50,000 nt of DNA from Chrysomallon squamiferum (Eukaryota; Mollusca; Gastropoda; Neomphalida; Peltospiridae). This document shows, one piece after another, positions 40,013 to 50,000 of this stretch (position 1 is the stretch's first letter; every line of letters starts with the position of its first letter). Below the pieces are notes generated by a model. The model saw only the letters and a list, made by a program, of their open reading frames with translations, did no database searches and had not been told where the DNA came from. Location of the stretch: positions 1,848,137-1,898,136 of the forward strand of contig CM022668.1 in NCBI GenBank assembly GCA_012295275.1, written 5' to 3'. A program made the translations under genes and the position numbers.

Positions 40013-41525
40013 AGTGTAAGAAAACTGATGTATATAACCTGAAGGTGTTGTTATTGTCATCACGAGCTGCATGAAGATGCTGTGCACCAGTAACATCGTG
40101 CTGTAGAGCTACTGTTGTCAGATACAACTCTGGAATTTCTGTAATCTAAACAAACATTTTGTATAAATAATAATCATAATAAATATACTGATACCAAAAT
40201 CAGCTAACTTGTTAGGCTGTTGTTTTGTGGGGTTTTTGTTATTTTATTTGGGCTTTCTTGGTAACTTTTTATATTATCTTTATTATTGCTTTAAAGAACT
40301 CACAGACAAAATTGCCTAAGTTATACATATTTAATTAAATAATTATTGTGTAAAGGATTTTCTTTTTCTTTTTCCAAAATGAGTAATATCAATACTCGTG
40401 CATTTGAAGTATTTTCTAAAGTGAAGTGTAAACATAAATGAAAGTGAAATCCAGTAAAATTCCTCAGTATCGACAAACCTTTTTTACTGTGTAACCATGA
40501 AGCTGATCTCCTTCTTTCAGAGTTTTCAAAGCATCCTGGGATACTCGACTGTAGTGCTGCCATTGCTGGTATCTAAATAAAAGTGAGATAGAAATGTTTT
40601 ACTACAATATCTGAAATAACTGATTTGTTAGTGCATACATGCATACATACATACATACATACATACATACAAACATACATACATACAAACACACACACAC
40701 ATATACATACGTAAAATATATACACTATATATGCATAAACTAATATACCATTTTACTAGACTCACTAGAAAACTATTAATTATATTAAGCTCACTGTTTT
40801 GGTTTGAAAATATTAAATATTTATTGTTAGTATTGACTGCAATAATATAATATAATAATATAATACATGAACATATATACGTAAATACATACATACATAC
40901 ACATACATATTACATTGACAATAACAAACAAGTTCCTATTTTCAAGGTATGACAGTATGTTTCTTAAGTTTGTCTTTTAACTTAGGATACGAAACCGTTG
41001 GCTACTTAAGGTATAACACATAATTATGTCATTTATGATCTGGAACAAGCAAGGTTTGCATTGAGCAGTCGTCGATATTATTTCAAAACTGGGTACCTTG
41101 TGGTAGATTAATTTCGCAAATGACTTATGTCTTAATTCATATTCATAGTCAGATAGCGTCAAAGTACCACAGAATCCGTAAACAGTAAAGGGTATAAAAG
41201 AAAAACTTATTAAGAATAAGAGTAGTAAATTTAACTGAAATAAAATGTAATATTATCTTCTACGTTCGGTGTATATTGTTAAGTTTCTTTCTAAAATGAA
41301 ACCTAAATTCATATTCATACTGCCAAACTGAGTGAAACGCTGAGTCTGTCACTTAAGTATTTAATATTAAAGTAACTTAGTAAGTGGACGCTGGCGACAG
41401 AACAATTTGTTTCTTAACCCACAGCATTTGTACACTCACGAATGTGCAAATATACATTTGTTTAATATACAGAATGCTCACCGGCACAGACGGCCAATCT
41501 GACTTTTGTTATATAAAAATCGCAT
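25806..41525 (-). CDS. PITRM1: mitochondrial presequence protease (M16C), 27 coding exons
   Basis: Exons in transcript order: 41482-41525, 40479-40572, 40039-40145, 39634-39785, 39206-39320, 38642-38738, 37879-38039, 37432-37558, 37137-37225, 36340-36468, 35679-35792, 35189-35285, 34768-34902, 34132-34270, 33847-33963, 33442-33571, 31869-31989, 31344-31420, 30385-30550, 30077-30177, 29277-29391, 28762-28874, 28359-28412, 27690-27758, 26936-27050, 26301-26434, 25806-25905. They sum to 3012 nt (1003 aa; human 1037) with matching phases. The inverted zinc site HILEH is at residues 97-101 and the distal glutamate is in NEMKG (E198), both offset by 7 from human. Other family blocks: [51 protein letters not shown]. 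The family degrades cleaved targeting peptides and amyloid-like peptides in the mitochondrial matrix as a closed two-halved chamber. The N-terminus ([15 protein letters not shown]) is basic and could start a short transit peptide; exon 1 is the least certain exon, chosen for phase 2 and a strong CCG|gtgagc donor. Exon 10 has a compensated frameshift. Confidence 0.93.
26381..26536 (-). repeat. partial duplication of PITRM1 exon 26 start in the intron
   Basis: Plus-strand 26383-26448 (first part of exon 26, its acceptor and the caacaacaac tract) is repeated at about 26471-26536 with roughly 15-20 % differences. The intron copy still resembles the coding sequence but is not used in the gene model. 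Confidence 0.8.
27100..27500. repeat. about 100-bp intronic tandem repeat (PITRM1)
   Basis: Four copies of an AT-rich unit with tatcatttatttagatatttt and an ataacagaatt-like segment, about 100-110 bp apart. The last two are nearly identical. Confidence 0.8.
29140..29266. repeat. (CA)n next to the PITRM1 exon 21 donor
   Basis: On the gene strand the intron begins gtaagtgagtgtctctctct and passes at once into (TG)n of about 110 nt. Confidence 0.95.
30366..30915 (-). repeat. repeats on both sides of PITRM1 exon 19
   Basis: On the gene strand an array of about eight 40-45 bp units (core gtgtaaattgttttattaca) runs up to the exon 19 acceptor, whose last intron bases (gtgtgtaaatttccag) are a variant unit. 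After the exon the donor cacag|gtaaaa is repeated once within 20 nt as ttacaggtaaaa. Confidence 0.65.
31500..31868 (-). repeat. 37-bp minisatellite copied from the PITRM1 exon 17 donor
   Basis: Directly after exon 17 on the gene strand, a unit of about 37 bp is repeated nine times. Each copy holds ATGAGTATGAGCAG|gtaaa, the same sequence as the real exon end and donor. Two copies are followed by tactaaat or tactgaat inserts that lengthen the unit. Confidence 0.92.
32410..33425. repeat. about 45-bp minisatellite in PITRM1 intron 16
   Basis: Roughly 21 units with the core attaatggaagctgttgtag joined by (GTA)n and aacactagtagtagt. Unit length is mostly a multiple of three, which leaves long open frames on both strands; they are repeat artefacts. 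It ends 17 bp from the donor of exon 16. Confidence 0.95.
33560..33830 (-). repeat. tandem copies of PITRM1 exon 16 acceptor
   Basis: On the gene strand the real acceptor (gttaacgacag|ATAGTGTACCAG) is preceded by two more copies of the same block (gttaatgacagatagtg...), spaced about 70-120 bp apart together with the ttgtttacttgtttg-like tract before them. Confidence 0.8.
36340..36468 (-). CDS. PITRM1: PITRM1 exon 10 with a locally shifted reading frame
   Basis: The exon is open in the frame set by both neighbours. Its start ([15 protein letters not shown]) and end (YAPVLG, then YDGHTKEA in exon 11) match presequence proteases. The roughly 22 codons between match the family only in the +1 frame, where [17 protein letters not shown] can be read against human GPNSPFYKALIESGLGT. 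In the annotated frame the stretch reads as unrelated residues ([17 protein letters not shown]). The simplest reading is one missing base near 36422 and one extra base near 36360. The net shift is zero, so the exon keeps its phase (2 in, 2 out). This could be a pair of consensus errors or a real compensated frameshift. Confidence 0.85.
37247..37432 (-). repeat. 14-bp tandem array after PITRM1 exon 8
   Basis: About eleven units of tttacaaataccag or attacaaataccag follow the exon 8 donor. The donor region (aacca|gtaagtctgtttacaaa) shares ACCAG and TTTACAAA with the unit, so the array may derive from it; this is less clear than for exons 4 and 17. Confidence 0.7.
39484..39660 (-). repeat. tandem copies of PITRM1 exon 4 end and donor
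   Basis: The end of exon 4 (ctagcaacattcatgaatgc then ttttactg|gtgag) is followed in the intron by three more copies with falling similarity, about 50 bp apart. The nearest intron copy has acta|gtgag, the others are degraded. Confidence 0.85.
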
Positions 41526-41640
41526 TTTTCTTCACGGCACTTTTAAAAAGATTATGCAATCTGTAAATGTCACGTTGAGATGGGAGCAGCCATACTTCTT
41601 TCTTCTTTATTTTAAATTCCTTCAATAATTTTAAGATCAT
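41526..41640 (-). promoter_or_regulatory. PITRM1: PITRM1 5' leader with upstream start codons
   Basis: Upstream of the chosen ATG (41525-41523, context gaaaaATGc, after an in-frame TGA) lies a short upstream frame at 41593-41570 (ATGGCTGCT..., seven codons then TGA), ending 44 nt before the main start. A further ATG at 41640-41638 opens a 43-codon frame that runs over the main start in another frame. If these are in the transcript they would tend to lower translation. The transcription start is not known. Confidence 0.45.
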
Positions 41641-41671
41641 GCTTAACGAGGTGTGTGTGGCTGGATGGGTG

Positions 41672-41780
<109 letters not shown>

Positions 41781-41799
41781 TTGTTTGTATACGAGGTTT

Positions 41800-46700
<4,901 letters not shown>

Positions 46701-46729
46701 TATTCTTCGCACTAGTGTTGGTGTGGCAG

Positions 46730-46737
46730 TATATAAG
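46730..46737 (+). promoter_or_regulatory. MIOX: TATA box of MIOX
   Basis: TATATAAG lies 82 bp before the MIOX start codon, which would put the transcription start near 46760 and give a leader of about 50 nt. The setting fits a regulated, tissue-specific gene better than a housekeeping one. Confidence 0.7.
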
Positions 46738-46811
46738 CAGCGTTACCACCGTGAACATCGCAATTTGGGTCGACACACTGAAAGAGTGAGTTTGAAAATT
46801 TACAAAAGAAA

Positions 46812-47663
46812 ATGACTGACGCAAACAAAGGCGTGCAATTGGTGGACCCCTCTGAATACAGACCAGAGGTGAAAGATGTCACAGCTTTCCGTGATTTCAG
46901 AATTCACAACGTCAGCGACAGGGTGAGGAAGACGTACGAAGAGATGCACACGAAGCAGACGATGGCGTTTGTGAAAGACCGGCTGCAGAAGTGGGGGAGA
47001 TTCGACCACGCGCACATGACCATCATGGAGGCGCTGGACGCTCTCAACAACATGGTGGACGAGAGTGACCCAGACGTTGATTTTCCAAATTCTCTACACG
47101 CGTTCCAGACGGCGGAGGGAATTCGAAGGAATCATCCAGACAAGGAATGGCTTCAGCTGACAGGTCTCATTCACGACATCGGTAAAGTAATGGCGCTGTG
47201 GGGGGAGCCGCAGTGGGCCACGGTGGGTGACACGTTTGTTGTGGGATGCGCGCCCGACCCGTCCATCGTGTTTGGTTTGGAGAGTTTCGCTAAAAACCCG
47301 GACATGCAGAATGAGAAGTACAACACCAAGTTCGGCGTGTACTCTGAAAACATTGGTTTGGAGAACGTTCTGATTTCCTGGGGTCATGACGAATATCTGT
47401 ATCGAGTACTCAAGGCAAATACACACAATCTGCCGGAAGAGGCGCTCTACGTCATTCGGTTCCATTCTTTCTACCCCTGGCACACGAGCGGCGCCTACAT
47501 GCACCTGTGTAACAACAAAGACCTTGAAATGTTGAAATGGATTCGCGAGTTTAATCAATTTGATTTGTACACGAAGACGCCAGTTTTACCCGATGTTGAA
47601 AATCTCATTCCGTACTACCAGGCGCTCACCGACAAGTACATTCCTGGAAAGCTGCGATGGTGA
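46812..47663 (+). CDS. MIOX: inositol oxygenase, single exon
   Basis: A full 283-aa open frame with the length and sequence of animal myo-inositol oxygenase (human 285 aa). MIOX is a cytosolic mixed-valent di-iron enzyme that turns myo-inositol and O2 into D-glucuronate, the first step of inositol breakdown. All six expected iron ligands are present with a constant offset of 2 from human: H96 (LHAFQTAEG), H121 and D122 (GLIHDIGKV), H192 (SWGHDEYLY), H218 (RFHSFYPWH) and D251 (FDLYTK). The start codon is in a good context (gaaaATGa), and a TATA box lies 82 bp upstream. The coding sequence is clearly more GC-rich than its surroundings. The absence of introns is odd beside two genes with 12 and 27 exons; vertebrate MIOX has many introns. 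It may be a functional retrocopy or a lineage that lost its introns. Long antisense frames here are shadows. Confidence 0.97.
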   Translation: MTDANKGVQLVDPSEYRPEVKDVTAFRDFRIHNVSDRVRKTYEEMHTKQTMAFVKDRLQKWGRFDHAHMTIMEALDALNNMVDESDPDVDFPNSLHAFQTAEGIRRNHPDKEWLQLTGLIHDIGKVMALWGEPQWATVGDTFVVGCAPDPSIVFGLESFAKNPDMQNEKYNTKFGVYSENIGLENVLISWGHDEYLYRVLKANTHNLPEEALYVIRFHSFYPWHTSGAYMHLCNNKDLEMLKWIREFNQFDLYTKTPVLPDVENLIPYYQALTDKYIPGKLRW

Positions 47664-47871
47664 ATGTGATTTCAAAACTGAAAATATACGGAGAAGATCA
47701 CGTCAAATTCAAATACAGGCCAAGCGTTTGATGTTACATACAGACAGTATTCCTACGCTGCAGTAGTCGAGGTAACACAAAAGACAGTTTGCAGACTTGA
47801 GAAAGTTTTTCTTTTTTATTAGACTCGTGCTTATTTGAGAAGAATGTGTTAACCAGAGTGACATTGACTTG

Positions 47872-47877
47872 AATAAA
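47872..47877 (+). other. MIOX: MIOX poly(A) signal
   Basis: AATAAA about 210 nt after the MIOX stop codon, the first canonical signal on this strand. The 3' UTR between them has no repeats. Confidence 0.65.
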
Positions 47878-47879
47878 TA

Positions 47880-50000
<2,121 letters not shown>

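Noticed and set aside
40977-41162. 61-codon minus-strand frame upstream of PITRM1 exon 2
   Set aside because: Considered as the first exon, but its only donor (AAG|gtaccc) gives phase 0, which does not fit the phase 2 acceptor of exon 2.
47094-47558. 154-codon antisense frame across MIOX
   Set aside because: Shadow of a conserved coding exon; no family match in the antisense frame.

Overview
The window is AT-rich animal nuclear DNA dominated by simple repeats: (ATT)n, (ACT)n, (AG)n, (CA)n and many minisatellites. Coding sequence is cut into small exons with GT-AG introns. The gene content, the tubulin and peptidase divergence, and a dispersed repeat with a GGGAGATCACTCC-type motif suggest a lophotrochozoan, perhaps a mollusc; that assignment is an inference.

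Three genes can be read. (1) A delta-tubulin gene (TUBD1-like) runs on + from 14559 to 24059. I resolved 12 coding exons with consistent phases and a poly(A) signal at 24418. (2) A mitochondrial presequence protease of the M16C family (PITRM1-like) runs on - from 41525 to 25806. I resolved 27 coding exons that keep phase throughout and give about 1003 aa with HILEH and the distal NEMKG motif; exon 10 carries a pair of compensating frameshifts. (3) A complete intronless myo-inositol oxygenase (MIOX) lies on + at 46812-47663, with a TATA box and a poly(A) signal. TUBD1 and PITRM1 converge tail to tail, with about 1.3 kb between their poly(A) signals and a perfect 17-bp inverted repeat in that gap. 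I see no functional link among the three genes (basal body tubulin, mitochondrial peptide degradation, inositol catabolism).

Layout: 1-14400 is mostly repeats and unique AT-rich DNA with a few possible first exons of unknown genes. 14400-24440 is TUBD1. 25720-41640 is PITRM1. 41640-46700 is a repeat-rich intergenic region ending in the MIOX promoter. 47880-50000 is repeat-rich.

The most striking pattern is that intronic tandem repeats in both split genes often start from a splice junction. The end (or start) of a coding exon together with its splice site has been copied into the neighbouring intron, in one case about 30 times and in another 9 times with the donor sequence intact. I count about ten such junctions among roughly 76 splice sites in two adjacent, unrelated genes. 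The result is long rows of decoy splice sites next to the real ones.
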